Positions 1-7,164 of a stretch of DNA of 18,649 nt are shown here, one piece after another. The notes under the pieces were generated by a model, which did no database searches, was not told where the DNA came from, and worked only from the letters and a program-made list of their open reading frames with translations. The stretch is taken from NCBI GenBank assembly GCA_028287455.1, contig JAQBPP010000075.1, forward strand, positions 1-18,649, given 5' to 3'. A program made the position numbers and the translations under genes. Each line of letters begins with the position of its first letter. The stretch's first letter is position 1. This stretch comes from Bacilli bacterium (GTDB lineage Bacteria > Bacillota > Bacilli > Tumebacillales > JAQBPP01).

Positions 1-5
1 TGCCA

Positions 6-428
6 TTGCGAATCCTGGATGAAGGTGAATTTTGGAAACACCAGGAAAGCGAACATACTGAAGTGATCCGTGCACTAGTGACCAATCTGGAAGCTGAGTA
101 CGTTCGTGCGCTTCTGGACTGGGAACAAGCTCTGTCACAGACGCATGCTGTTTTTACTCGTTATATTGAAACTGTGGTTAGAATAGATCATCCTTTGGAT
201 GCAGCGTTACTTACAAAAATCGAGGAATTAATTGTCTTCTCATTGCATCAAAGCGAACAGTTTATTTTATTGCTCAATCAGTTAGGAACAGAAAGTGGAG
301 CACTTAGAAGCAATCCCACTGCCTTGGTAGTGCTTGCACATATTCGCCGGGAATCTGAATATTTCATCGGAATTACACTGGCACTGTTAACGCGGGGCAG
401 CGGTAAGCAGCCTGCTCTCGACAAATGA
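6..428 (+). CDS. DUF2935-like helical protein, possibly 5'-partial
   Basis: The protein is 140 residues, almost entirely alpha-helical, with regularly placed acidic and His residues. The segment FWKHQESEHTEVIRAL near the N-terminus and HIRRESEYFI near residue 115 resemble the repeated E/H-rich helices of DUF2935 proteins, which are ferritin-like helical bundles of unknown function found in spore-formers. The family assignment is from memory of the pattern and is moderate. The listed start is a TTG only five bases into the window, and the frame stays open to the window edge with no visible ribosome site. The true start may therefore lie upstream and the gene be truncated here. No terminator is evident in the 96 bases before the next gene. 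No function is proposed beyond possible metal or helical-bundle chemistry. Confidence 0.55.
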   Translation: MRILDEGEFWKHQESEHTEVIRALVTNLEAEYVRALLDWEQALSQTHAVFTRYIETVVRIDHPLDAALLTKIEELIVFSLHQSEQFILLLNQLGTESGALRSNPTALVVLAHIRRESEYFIGITLALLTRGSGKQPALDK

Positions 429-524
429 TCTTGAATGAAATCGTTTTATGCCTAGAACCCAATCTATTACCCCTTCATAAACTTTAATTGCAAGAACGGC
501 GAATCACATGAGGGGTGTTTGGTG

Positions 525-971
525 ATGAACGAATTGCCTAGAAATTCGGGGAAGCTGCGGCAGCAGTTGTCAGACCTGCAAATGAATGATTTGCTCAATC
601 CATTTGATGTAATCAAACAAATGTTTATTGATGCGGAAAAATGGATGCAGTCTGGTGACTTGGAGGGTATGGTAGCACAATTCACCGATCAAGTGCAGGT
701 GCAAGAGACCGATGAGGCCTACCACATCGCAATTCAGTTGGAAGGTGTGGAGCGCCCGGAGGATATTGAGGCACAATTTTACAATAATCAACTGCGTCTA
801 AGTCGTTTTATCGAGCAACAAATCAAACAAGACACGGATCAGGTGAAACTTTGGAAAACTTATCAGGAACGATTTGAGAGGGTGCTCACGTTACCTTCTC
901 CAGTTAATTGGCAGGCCCGCACCATCACGGCCCAAAACGGTGTCTGGCAGTTAACCATCCCTAAACTGTAA
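525..971 (+). CDS. Hsp20/alpha-crystallin-like small heat-shock protein
   Basis: This is a 148-residue soluble protein. The first 50 residues are helical and amphipathic (NDLLNPFDVIKQMFIDAEKWM). From about residue 55 onward comes a beta-rich stretch typical of an alpha-crystallin domain: VQVQETDEAYHIAIQLEGV, then LRLSR, then a closing VWQLTIPKL that matches the usual final strand and IPK tail of Hsp20 proteins. TTG 519, GTG 522 and ATG 525 are in frame. AGGGG at 511-515 is properly spaced only for GTG 522 or ATG 525, so ATG 525 is chosen. Known family role: ATP-independent holdase chaperone. It is divergent from textbook Hsp20, lacking the clear A-x-x-x-G-V-L motif, so activity is inferred. 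It is transcribed towards the SBF transporter and the two genes share a bidirectional terminator. Confidence 0.65.
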   Translation: MNELPRNSGKLRQQLSDLQMNDLLNPFDVIKQMFIDAEKWMQSGDLEGMVAQFTDQVQVQETDEAYHIAIQLEGVERPEDIEAQFYNNQLRLSRFIEQQIKQDTDQVKLWKTYQERFERVLTLPSPVNWQARTITAQNGVWQLTIPKL

Positions 972-984
972 AAAATGGTGAAAA

Positions 985-1025
985 AAAGGATGCACTCCTC
1001 AAAAGACGGATGCATCCTTTGCATT
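985..1025. terminator. Bidirectional rho-independent terminator
   Basis: A perfect 10-bp stem pairs AAAGGATGCA (985-994) with TGCATCCTTT (1011-1020). It is flanked by an A-run on the left and a T-rich stretch on the right, so it can act in both directions. It lies between the converging Hsp20-like gene and the SBF transporter gene. Confidence 0.8.
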
Positions 1026-1029
1026 TTAG

Positions 1030-2007
1030 TCAGGAATTACTGGGCACCAGGCTGGGTTCAATCTGTTGTTTTTTTTTATAATAGCGATGTAAAAGTTGTC
1101 CGTACAACGAGGCGAGTATTTGCTGGAAAAGGGTCGCCGTAAGTACAGGGATCGCCACAGGGGCTGGAAAATAGGAAATGGCCAGGACTGTTCCTGAACT
1201 GATATTCCGCATGCCGCTGTTAAACGTGAGTGCGACGAGTATCTCTCGATCCCATTTAAACCAAATGGATACGAGCCAACCAATTGCATAGCCTAAGCAT
1301 GCGATCACAAGCACACTGGCACAAATCAGCACCAACTTACCTGTAACATGGTGTAGAAAAGGGGCAACTACTGAGCTGTTAATCGACATGACAGCTACCA
1401 GACCAAGTTTGGAAAAAGGAGACAACTTCGATCCTAATTGATTTTTAATGCGTCCCTTGGTGAGTTGGTTTAAGCACATACCCAGGAGTGAAGGGAATAC
1501 AATCATCCAAATCAGACCATTCATAATCGCCCAAGTATCCATATGCACTTTTGCACCAATGAGTAGGTTCAGAGTTAACGGTACAATAAACGGGGATATG
1601 ATTGTATCGATAAGAATCAGGGACAGAGTGAGTGCAACGTTTCCATAGTAAATCGATACCCACATAAAACTAATAATTCCAGTTGGAATGACCATTCCCA
1701 ATATTAAGCCGGTCATCGTGTACAAGTCTCCGGAGAAGGTGATCGTGCCGTATCCCCAAGCGATCAATGGCATTACAATATGCAGAATGACCAGGCAAGT
1801 GATCAGCGGCCAAGGTTTTAGAATGACCTTCTTAAGATCTGTGAAGTTTGAACCGAGACTTCCTGAAAACGTCATAAATCCAAAAATCCAGGGTACTAAA
1901 TAAGCGTAAGGTTTAAGCCAGACTGCCAGCAAAACACCAAGGATCACACTGAATGGCGTTAGCAAAGGCATAACCTTTTCCAAGAAGCGATTTATTTTCT
2001 GTAACAA
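1030..2007 (-). CDS. Bile acid:sodium symporter (SBF/BASS) family transporter
   Basis: An integral membrane protein of 325 residues from the chosen start, with about nine to ten hydrophobic segments. The N-terminal stretch LEKVMPLLTPFSVILGVLL, the MTFSGSLGSNF motif, the crossover motif GMVIPTGIISFMW and the late LTFNSGMRNISSG motif fit the SBF/BASS superfamily. That superfamily includes sodium-coupled carriers of bile acids, pantoate and other organic anions, and ACR3-like arsenite pumps. The substrate is unknown, and no arsenic genes are nearby. The frame is open to GTG 2058, but there is no ribosome site there. AAAGGA at 2022-2017 sits 9 bases before TTG 2007, giving MLQKINRFLEK, which matches the expected family N-terminus. 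The C-terminus is a short basic tail (YYKKKQQ). It appears to be a single-gene unit. Confidence 0.8.
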   Translation of the reverse strand: MLQKINRFLEKVMPLLTPFSVILGVLLAVWLKPYAYLVPWIFGFMTFSGSLGSNFTDLKKVILKPWPLITCLVILHIVMPLIAWGYGTITFSGDLYTMTGLILGMVIPTGIISFMWVSIYYGNVALTLSLILIDTIISPFIVPLTLNLLIGAKVHMDTWAIMNGLIWMIVFPSLLGMCLNQLTKGRIKNQLGSKLSPFSKLGLVAVMSINSSVVAPFLHHVTGKLVLICASVLVIACLGYAIGWLVSIWFKWDREILVALTFNSGMRNISSGTVLAISYFPAPVAIPVLTATLFQQILASLYGQLLHRYYKKKQQIEPSLVPSNS

Positions 2008-2063
2008 CCCCACTCGTCCTTTCACCTGTAAATGTTCATTGAGGAATTTCAATGCCACGAATT

Positions 2064-2094
2064 AAATGTAACAGGTTTCAAGCGGAAATGTAAC
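2064..2094. repeat. Pair of 9-bp direct repeats upstream of the SBF transporter
   Basis: AAATGTAAC occurs at 2064-2072 and again at 2086-2094, a 22-bp period, which is about two helical turns. The pair lies just upstream of the SBF transporter gene. The spacing would suit a regulator binding one face of the DNA, but no regulator family is recognised and chance occurrence is possible in AT-rich DNA. Confidence 0.3.
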
Positions 2095-2161
2095 TCTAAA
2101 ATCTACCGCTTACGAATGTTATTCTTTACGAAATATTAATTAGCTAATAGCTTTTATACGC

Positions 2162-2192
2162 AAAAAACCAACGGAGTTAGTCCGTTGGTTTT
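2162..2192 (-). terminator. Terminator of the LysM-3D gene
   Basis: The perfect stem AAAACCAACGG / CCGTTGGTTTT has a 7-base loop. Read on the minus strand it is followed by a T-run, and it lies 13 bases past the stop of the LysM-3D gene. The symmetric A and T flanks could also stop transcription from the other side. Confidence 0.85.
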
Positions 2193-2204
2193 GAAAGGAA
2201 AAAC

Positions 2205-2993
2205 TTATTTTAGTACATAGATCTTTACATTTTGAATCCCAAAATTCTGAGCGGTTTGAACACTGGTTGGCAGGTACATATCAATGTGTGTTCCCTTGAT
2301 TGCACTGCCTTCGTCAGTCGCATAGGCGATCATTCCGCCGGTGGGGAGAGAAGAACAGTTATAACCACTGATGTAGAGTTTCGATCCTAATGGAATCACT
2401 GACGGGTCGACTGCTACCGTGCCTAATTTTAACGGATTGCCAAAATAATCGACTGGGCCCCATCCATTTTCTGCGGGGGAGGAAGTGTAAGCAGTCGCAG
2501 TTCCACTGATGACTCGGCTGTAAGACAGCGGCTGGTTCGCGCTCGAGGATACAACGGGTTGTGCAGCGGGGCTAGTTTGACCTGTGGTGCCAGATTGGCT
2601 GCCAGGTAAATGCAATTTAATGCCAGGGTACAAGTTCGATGGATTTACAGCTGAGTTGGTCGAAAGCAGTGCAGCTAACGGAACATTCAGCTTCTTAGAA
2701 ATGGTCCAAAACGTATCATTGCCTGAAACCGTGTAAGTGGAACTTGAGTTGTTGCTTGCACCGGGCAAATTAAGGGTTTGTCCAACTTGCAGGTGCATTG
2801 CGTTTACGCCCGGATTTGCTGCTTCTAACGACGATAGTGAAACCTGGTTGGAATGGGCGATTTTCCAGAAAGAGTCTCCACTTTGCACTTGGTAGCCGGC
2901 GGCAAAAGCCGGTAAAGAGAAGCTGGCGATTGAAGCGCCGCAAATTGCAGCTGCAATCGTTTTTTTGGATACAAACTTTGTGAATCGATTCAT
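2205..2993 (-). CDS. Secreted cell-wall protein: two LysM repeats plus 3D domain
   Basis: The precursor is 262 residues. Residues 1-32 form a signal peptide with basic start MNRFTKFVSKK, a hydrophobic core and an AFA-A cleavage site. LysM 1 spans about 34-77 (YQVQSGDSFWKIA) and LysM 2 about 87-130 (YTVSGNDTFWTIS); both bind peptidoglycan GlcNAc. A Ser/Thr/Gln-rich linker follows. The C-terminal 3D domain (about 163-262) holds its three conserved aspartates in VAVDPSVIPLG (D196), YATDEGSAIKG (D227) and HIDMY (D238). The 3D domain has the double-psi barrel fold of MltA/Sps/RpfB-like lytic enzymes, so a role as wall lytic or remodelling enzyme is inferred. ATG 2993 is preceded by AAAGGAG. The frame runs open to 3116, but only through the riboswitch. 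The gene is controlled by the c-di-AMP riboswitch just upstream, as is common for wall hydrolases. Confidence 0.9.
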   Translation of the reverse strand: MNRFTKFVSKKTIAAAICGASIASFSLPAFAAGYQVQSGDSFWKIAHSNQVSLSSLEAANPGVNAMHLQVGQTLNLPGASNNSSSTYTVSGNDTFWTISKKLNVPLAALLSTNSAVNPSNLYPGIKLHLPGSQSGTTGQTSPAAQPVVSSSANQPLSYSRVISGTATAYTSSPAENGWGPVDYFGNPLKLGTVAVDPSVIPLGSKLYISGYNCSSLPTGGMIAYATDEGSAIKGTHIDMYLPTSVQTAQNFGIQNVKIYVLK

Positions 2994-3005
2994 TTTTACA
3001 CTCCT

Positions 3006-3128
3006 TTGTCTGCCTGCGAGGTTAGTTGTCGGATTCGGGTTAAGGAGTAACCCTACGCAAAGTTTGCGATTCACCCCAAGCGGCATTCCGCTATGGTCCC
3101 CCGTACTTTCGTGCATCGAAAGTTTCGG
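3006..3128 (-). ncRNA. Cyclic-di-AMP (ydaO-yuaA class) riboswitch
   Basis: Read on the minus strand, the leader carries in order the conserved blocks of the ydaO class: ACGGGGGACC, then TTGGGGTGAATC, then a TAGGG...CCCGAATCCG hairpin, then CAACTAACCTCG. Members of this class sense c-di-AMP and usually switch off wall-hydrolase and osmolyte or potassium transport genes when ligand is high, which fits the LysM-3D gene downstream. The aptamer ends directly at the Shine-Dalgarno AAAGGAG, 7 bases before the ATG. There is therefore no room for the separate intrinsic terminator used by B. subtilis ydaO. The P6-like hairpin loop (CTCCT, 3047-3043) is complementary to AGGAG at 3005-3001, which suggests translational control. 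The class call rests on recognised motifs; the mechanism is inferred. Confidence 0.9.
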
Positions 3129-3137
3129 CTTGCAAAA

Positions 3138-3165
3138 AGCATAACAAAAACTCGTCCCGCAACAA
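3138..3165 (-). promoter_or_regulatory. Possible SigA-type promoter for the riboswitch leader
   Basis: On the minus strand TTGTTG (3165-3160) and TATGCT (3143-3138) are 16 bases apart, placing a start near 3130, just upstream of the riboswitch core. Both boxes are imperfect, so the call is weak, though its position is right. Confidence 0.4.
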
Positions 3166-3207
3166 ATGCTAAAAAATTAGCAAGTATGGTTAACTCTGCC
3201 ATCAAAA

Positions 3208-3233
3208 TAAAAAAAGCCGGGAGTTTTCCCGGC
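3208..3233 (-). terminator. Terminator of clpE
   Basis: On the minus strand the GC-rich stem GCCGGGA / TCCCGGC with a 4-base loop is followed by seven Ts. It lies about 10 bases past the clpE stop and separates clpE from the riboswitch-controlled gene. Confidence 0.9.
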
Positions 3234-3242
3234 CCAATTCAC

Positions 3243-5363
3243 TTAGTTGGATTTTTGTACGACGACAATTTGATCATTTTCAACACCGATTTGCAGTTGC
3301 TGCACAGCGTCCTCTTCCAGCAGGAAGTCTGCAATCCGATCTTCCACTTGTTCTTGAACGACGCGTCGCAATGGACGTGCACCGAACTGGGGATGGTAAC
3401 CCAATTGAGCCAGTTTGCGTTTGGCTTCCTCAGTGACAAACAATTCAATGTCTTGTTCTTTGAGGTTGTTCTGCAGCTCTTCCAGTGAAATGGAGACGAT
3501 CTGCAAAAGATGTGATTCAGTTAAAGACTGGAATGCAATAATGCTGTCAATTCGATTCAAGAACTCGGGTTTAAAATAGGCTCCTAGTGCAGAAAGCAAG
3601 CCGCTGTCGACAGAGGAGTTGTGCTCTGGATGGTTAAAGCCAACCTTGATTTCTTTATGCATAGTGCCTGCGTTGCTGGTCATGATAATAACCGTATCCT
3701 TGAAACTCACAGTGCGCCCTTGGCTGTCTGTCAGACGGCCATCTTCTAGAATTTGTAAAAATAGATGCTGAACATCAGGATGCGCTTTTTCAATTTCATC
3801 TAATAAAAGGATACTGTAGGGATTCCGACGCACTTTTTCTGTCAACTGTCCCGCTTCTTCATGACCGACATAACCGGGAGGAGAGCCAATCAATTTTGAC
3901 ACTGAGTGTTTTTCCATATACTCACTCATATCGAGTCGAATTAGAGATTCCCGATCTCCAAATAAAACTTCTGCCAGACATTTGCTAAGTTCTGTTTTCC
4001 CGACACCGGTTGGACCGACAAAGAGGAAGGAGCCAATCGGGCGATTCTTAGCTTTTAAACCCGCACGGCTGCGGCGGATCGCTTTGGCTACTTTGTTCAC
4101 GGCTTCCGATTGTCCAATAATTTTCTCAGACAGATGTTCTGCGAGATTTTTCATTTTGGATTGCTCATCCTGCTGCAGTTTACGAACCGGAATACCGGTC
4201 TTTTGCTCAATGATGAGTCTGATATCATCCACTGTCACCAGGGTCTGCTGCGCCCCGACAGGTGCACCGATCATTTGCTGCAGACGATGCTCTTCATCAC
4301 GCAATTCGGCTGCTCGTTCATAATTTTCAGCTTCAGTGGCTTTCTCTTTTTGCGCACGAATCAGTTCCAATTTGGCTTGCACATTTGATGATTCCTGGCT
4401 GGTTTGTGCCAAATTGATCTTGGAACCCGCTTCGTCCAACAGGTCGATTGCTTTATCTGGCAGAAAACGATCTTGAATGTAGCGATGCGATAAGACCACG
4501 CACGCACGAATCGCTTCATCCGAATAGTGAACCTGGTGATAGTTCTCGTAGTTCGCGCGAATTCCTTCCAGAATAGCGATCGCTGCTTCCACTGTGGGTT
4601 CATCAACCATAATCGGTTGGAATCGGCGTTCCAGAGCGGCATCTTTTTCAATTAAGCGATACTCTTTAAGCGTGGTTGCGCCGATCACTTGCAATTCGCC
4701 GCGTGCGAGCACCGGTTTCAGTATATTGCCGGCATCCATTGAGCCTTGTGCGGATCCCGCACCTACCAGTAAATGAAGTTCATCAATAAATAGAATTACA
4801 TTGGTTCGATTTTGCAATTCGGCAATTAATTGCTTCATTTTTTCCTCGAATTGTCCGCGAATCCCGGTATCTGCTACGAGTGAAGCCACGTCGAGCAGAT
4901 AGATTTCTTTGCCTAATAGCTTGCTTGGTACATTTCCTTCTGAAATTTTCAGCGCTAACCCTTCTGCAATCGCTGTTTTACCTACACCAGGTTCGCCAAT
5001 CAACACTGGGTTATTTTTATTGCGACGATTTAAGATTTCAATTACCCGATCGATCTCCTCGTCACGACCGATTACTGGGTCGATCAATCCCGCTTCAGCG
5101 GAATGACTCAAGTTACGGCCGATCTGTTCGAGCAAGTCGCTGTGTTGGGCACCTGAATGTGGCGATGCTTGCTCTTTTGGCATTTGCATCCATTGCTCGA
5201 AGGGAGGCAAGCCGGACATCGATGCGAAACCGGACGGCTGTTTGCGGCCAGTAGCCATTTGCGCCCAGCAGTCTGAGCAAAGATGAAGCTGATGGACTTG
5301 GTGGCCGACTTGTAAATTCAGTTGCAAAGTGGCTGGATTCTCTTTGCAGTTTTGACAACGCAT
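3243..5363 (-). CDS. clpE: ClpE, ATP-dependent Clp protease ATPase subunit
   Basis: A HSP100/Clp AAA+ unfoldase of 706 residues. It opens with a zinc finger (C3-x2-C6 and C29-x2-C32) instead of the double Clp_N domain, which marks ClpE rather than ClpC. AAA+ module 1 has Walker A GEPGVGKT at 123-130 and Walker B VILFIDELH. A UVR-type coiled segment lies around residues 330-366. AAA+ module 2 has Walker A GPTGVGKT at 450-457 and Walker B ILLLDEIEKAHP. A VGF tripeptide near 572 fits the ClpP-docking loop position (LGF/IGF in relatives). The length is close to B. subtilis ClpE (about 700). ATG 5363 has AAAGGAGG upstream. Known role: unfolding damaged or regulatory proteins for ClpP during heat stress. 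A CtsR operator covers the promoter start region, so heat and stress induction is inferred. It is a single-gene unit closed by a strong terminator. Confidence 0.95.
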   Translation of the reverse strand: MRCQNCKENPATLQLNLQVGHQVHQLHLCSDCWAQMATGRKQPSGFASMSGLPPFEQWMQMPKEQASPHSGAQHSDLLEQIGRNLSHSAEAGLIDPVIGRDEEIDRVIEILNRRNKNNPVLIGEPGVGKTAIAEGLALKISEGNVPSKLLGKEIYLLDVASLVADTGIRGQFEEKMKQLIAELQNRTNVILFIDELHLLVGAGSAQGSMDAGNILKPVLARGELQVIGATTLKEYRLIEKDAALERRFQPIMVDEPTVEAAIAILEGIRANYENYHQVHYSDEAIRACVVLSHRYIQDRFLPDKAIDLLDEAGSKINLAQTSQESSNVQAKLELIRAQKEKATEAENYERAAELRDEEHRLQQMIGAPVGAQQTLVTVDDIRLIIEQKTGIPVRKLQQDEQSKMKNLAEHLSEKIIGQSEAVNKVAKAIRRSRAGLKAKNRPIGSFLFVGPTGVGKTELSKCLAEVLFGDRESLIRLDMSEYMEKHSVSKLIGSPPGYVGHEEAGQLTEKVRRNPYSILLLDEIEKAHPDVQHLFLQILEDGRLTDSQGRTVSFKDTVIIMTSNAGTMHKEIKVGFNHPEHNSSVDSGLLSALGAYFKPEFLNRIDSIIAFQSLTESHLLQIVSISLEELQNNLKEQDIELFVTEEAKRKLAQLGYHPQFGARPLRRVVQEQVEDRIADFLLEEDAVQQLQIGVENDQIVVVQKSN

Positions 5364-5441
5364 GTTGTTTCCTCCTTTAATAAAAACTCTATCAGCTATA
5401 GAAATAGCCCAGTTCAGGTAAACTGAAGCGAGCGAATTGAC

Positions 5442-5458
5442 TTTGACTATATTTGACT
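5442..5458 (-). promoter_or_regulatory. CtsR operator upstream of clpE
   Basis: On the minus strand the sequence AGTCAAATATAGTCAAA exactly matches the CtsR heptad tandem repeat (A/GGTCAAA-NAN-A/GGTCAAA). A further partial copy, GTCAA, follows immediately. It lies just downstream of the clpE -10 box, over the predicted transcription start, the right position for repression. Confidence 0.9.
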
Positions 5459-5466
5459 ATAAAGGC

Positions 5467-5496
5467 ATTATAACTTTCTGTTTCTGTTTTGTGCAA
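5467..5496 (-). promoter_or_regulatory. SigA-type promoter of clpE
   Basis: On the minus strand TTGCAC (5496-5491) and a perfect TATAAT (5472-5467) are separated by 18 bases. The start site would be near 5460, inside or beside the CtsR operator, leaving a leader of about 95 bases. Confidence 0.8.
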
Positions 5497-5587
5497 GTGG
5501 TAACTGTTAGAAAATCCTAGGCGTTCACCCATTTGAACAGAGATGCGTATACTGCGATTACATTCCAAACAAGAGGAGAGGTTCAAA

Positions 5588-6559
5588 GTGACACGGATCC
5601 AACCGCACCCTCCGCATCCAGCCTGGGAGCAGACGGTGGAACAAGTTCGCAATGGCCAACTTGCATTAAACGACGCGTTGAAAAAATTGTACACACCGGA
5701 GAGCGCCGCAGTGTTCCCGGTATCCAAACAAGATCAAAACAGAATTGAAGCTGCTTTAGCTGAATTGCAAGCAATGATTGGATTAAAACAGATCAAAACT
5801 CTTGTTGATGAAATACACGCTTATTTGACAATTCAAGAAAAACGGCGTTTCGCAAAACTAACTGCTGAACCCGTCGTGCTGCATATGATCTTCCGCGGCA
5901 ACCCAGGCACCGGCAAAACAACAGTAGCGCGGCTGCTCGCGAAGTTGTTCCGTGAATTGAATGTACTTTCCAAAGGTCACCTGGTAGAAGTGGAGCGTGC
6001 TGATCTGGTGGGTGAATATATCGGCCATACTGCACAGAAAACGCGAGATCAAGTGAAAAAAGCGATGGGCGGCATTTTATTCATTGATGAAGCCTACTCA
6101 TTATCTCGAGGCGGAGAGAAAGATTTTGGCAAGGAAGCGATTGATACTTTAGTCAAGTCGATGGAGGACTACAAAACTGATTTCATTTTGATCCTTGCAG
6201 GTTACGGTGCGGAAATGGACTACTTTTTGAGCACCAATCCAGGTCTGCCCAGCCGTTTTGCAATCAGTGTTACATTTGATGATTACACAGAAGATGAACT
6301 GCTGATGATTGCCAAACAAATGGCTAGCGGGCGGGAATATCAATTTACATTCGAAGCGGAACTGAAGCTGAGGGAGTTTCTACGCAGCATTCCTGTGCTG
6401 CATTCCAGAAGTTTTTCCAACGCCAGATTGATTCGCAACCTAATAGAAAAAAGCATACGGCTGCAGGCCGTTCGATTAGTTCGCAAAAAGACAGTAACTC
6501 GTGAGGAATTAATGACACTCTTGCCCGATGACTTAGCACTTACGGAGGAGTTCCTATGA
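5588..6559 (+). CDS. spoVK: SpoVK, AAA+ ATPase of sporulation (stage V)
   Basis: A CbxX/CfqX-type AAA+ protein of 323 residues from GTG 5588, matching the roughly 322 residues of B. subtilis SpoVK. The frame is open to ATG 5543, but AGAGGAGAGG at 5571-5580 is well placed only for GTG 5588. An N-terminal helical region (1-70, ending MIGLKQIKTLVDEI) precedes the ATPase core: Walker A GNPGTGKT 104-111, pore loop DLVGEYIGHT about 139-148, Walker B GILFIDEAY 162-170, sensor-1 LILAGY 201-206 and arginine finger PSRF (R223). A helical lid domain follows. SpoVK is needed for spore maturation in B. subtilis, and its substrate is not known. It is divergent from clpE. The next gene starts within its stop codon (ATGA overlap), so the two are translationally coupled. 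No confident SigE or SigK promoter was identified in the 5500-5580 leader. Confidence 0.93.
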   Translation: MTRIQPHPPHPAWEQTVEQVRNGQLALNDALKKLYTPESAAVFPVSKQDQNRIEAALAELQAMIGLKQIKTLVDEIHAYLTIQEKRRFAKLTAEPVVLHMIFRGNPGTGKTTVARLLAKLFRELNVLSKGHLVEVERADLVGEYIGHTAQKTRDQVKKAMGGILFIDEAYSLSRGGEKDFGKEAIDTLVKSMEDYKTDFILILAGYGAEMDYFLSTNPGLPSRFAISVTFDDYTEDELLMIAKQMASGREYQFTFEAELKLREFLRSIPVLHSRSFSNARLIRNLIEKSIRLQAVRLVRKKTVTREELMTLLPDDLALTEEFL

Positions 6560-7164
6560 AAAATTGTCTCCTGGTTGGGCGAACGAATGTTGGCAAAACG
6601 TTATTTTGCCTCAACTTTGCTGAGTATCTTGGCTTAAAGCGCTTGGACGTTTACTATCAGCTTCCCGATGGCAGTAAACGCCAGCGAAAGTATGAAATGT
6701 CTGCAGCTTTGGCGGAACTGCCTGGCACAGAAGAGCATCATACTAGAAATCTGCAATCCATTCAACTGGAACTGCCTTTGCGCAAAGGGGTTCGTCAATT
6801 CCGCATGACAGACAGCACTGGTTTAAGCGATGGGATCCATCCCGATGCTGACTTGCGAAAGTCAATGGCTCAAACCTTGCTGGAACTGCAAACGGCAGAT
6901 GTGATTTTCCATTTAATCGACTTGAATCAAGTTCGAATGTTAGGAGGATTTCATGGTTTAGGAGAGCTGGATTACCAAATTGCCGAATTTGGGCGGCAAA
7001 AAAAGAATTATCTTATGCTGGCGAACAAAGTGGATTTGCCTGAAGCGAAGTCTCATCTGCCGAAACTGTTGGAAGAAATTCCTAAAGTTCCCTGTGTGCC
7101 CATTTCAGCTAAATTCAGACAAGGATTTCGTGAGGTGAAAGAACATGTATGGCGTATGGTTTAA
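6556..7164 (+). CDS. Small GTPase encoded within the spoVK cluster
   Basis: A 202-residue single-domain P-loop GTPase of the TRAFAC type. It has G1 GRTNVGKT at 8-15, G3 DSTG at 86-89 (in the usual DxxG position), G4 NKVD at 157-160, and G5 SAK at 184-186. A 70-residue charged stretch between G1 and G3 includes an HHT at 61-63 that could supply the G2 threonine. There is no fused KH, HflX or membrane domain. The ATG overlaps the spoVK stop, and its 3' end overlaps the next gene by 20 bases, so it is tightly coupled on both sides. It is not a fragment of hflX, which is intact about 0.9 kb downstream. The precise family is not recognised. A partnership with SpoVK or the following membrane protein is inferred from coupling only. 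Confidence 0.8.
   Translation: MKNCLLVGRTNVGKTLFCLNFAEYLGLKRLDVYYQLPDGSKRQRKYEMSAALAELPGTEEHHTRNLQSIQLELPLRKGVRQFRMTDSTGLSDGIHPDADLRKSMAQTLLELQTADVIFHLIDLNQVRMLGGFHGLGELDYQIAEFGRQKKNYLMLANKVDLPEAKSHLPKLLEEIPKVPCVPISAKFRQGFREVKEHVWRMV

Noticed and set aside
2139..2148. 10-base palindrome ATTAGCTAAT as an operator
   Set aside because: It is short and AT-rich, with no second copy and no matching regulator motif.
2994..3116. 41-residue N-terminal extension of the LysM-3D protein
   Set aside because: The open frame runs through the conserved riboswitch. A strong ribosome site and a proper signal peptide start at 2993.
4880..5254. 124-residue plus-strand frame inside clpE
   Set aside because: It is antisense to the intact, highly conserved ClpE coding sequence and has no recognisable domain or ribosome site.
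5543..5587. Upstream ATG start for SpoVK
   Set aside because: It has no ribosome site, and the extension is not SpoVK-like. GTG 5588 has a good ribosome site and gives the usual length.
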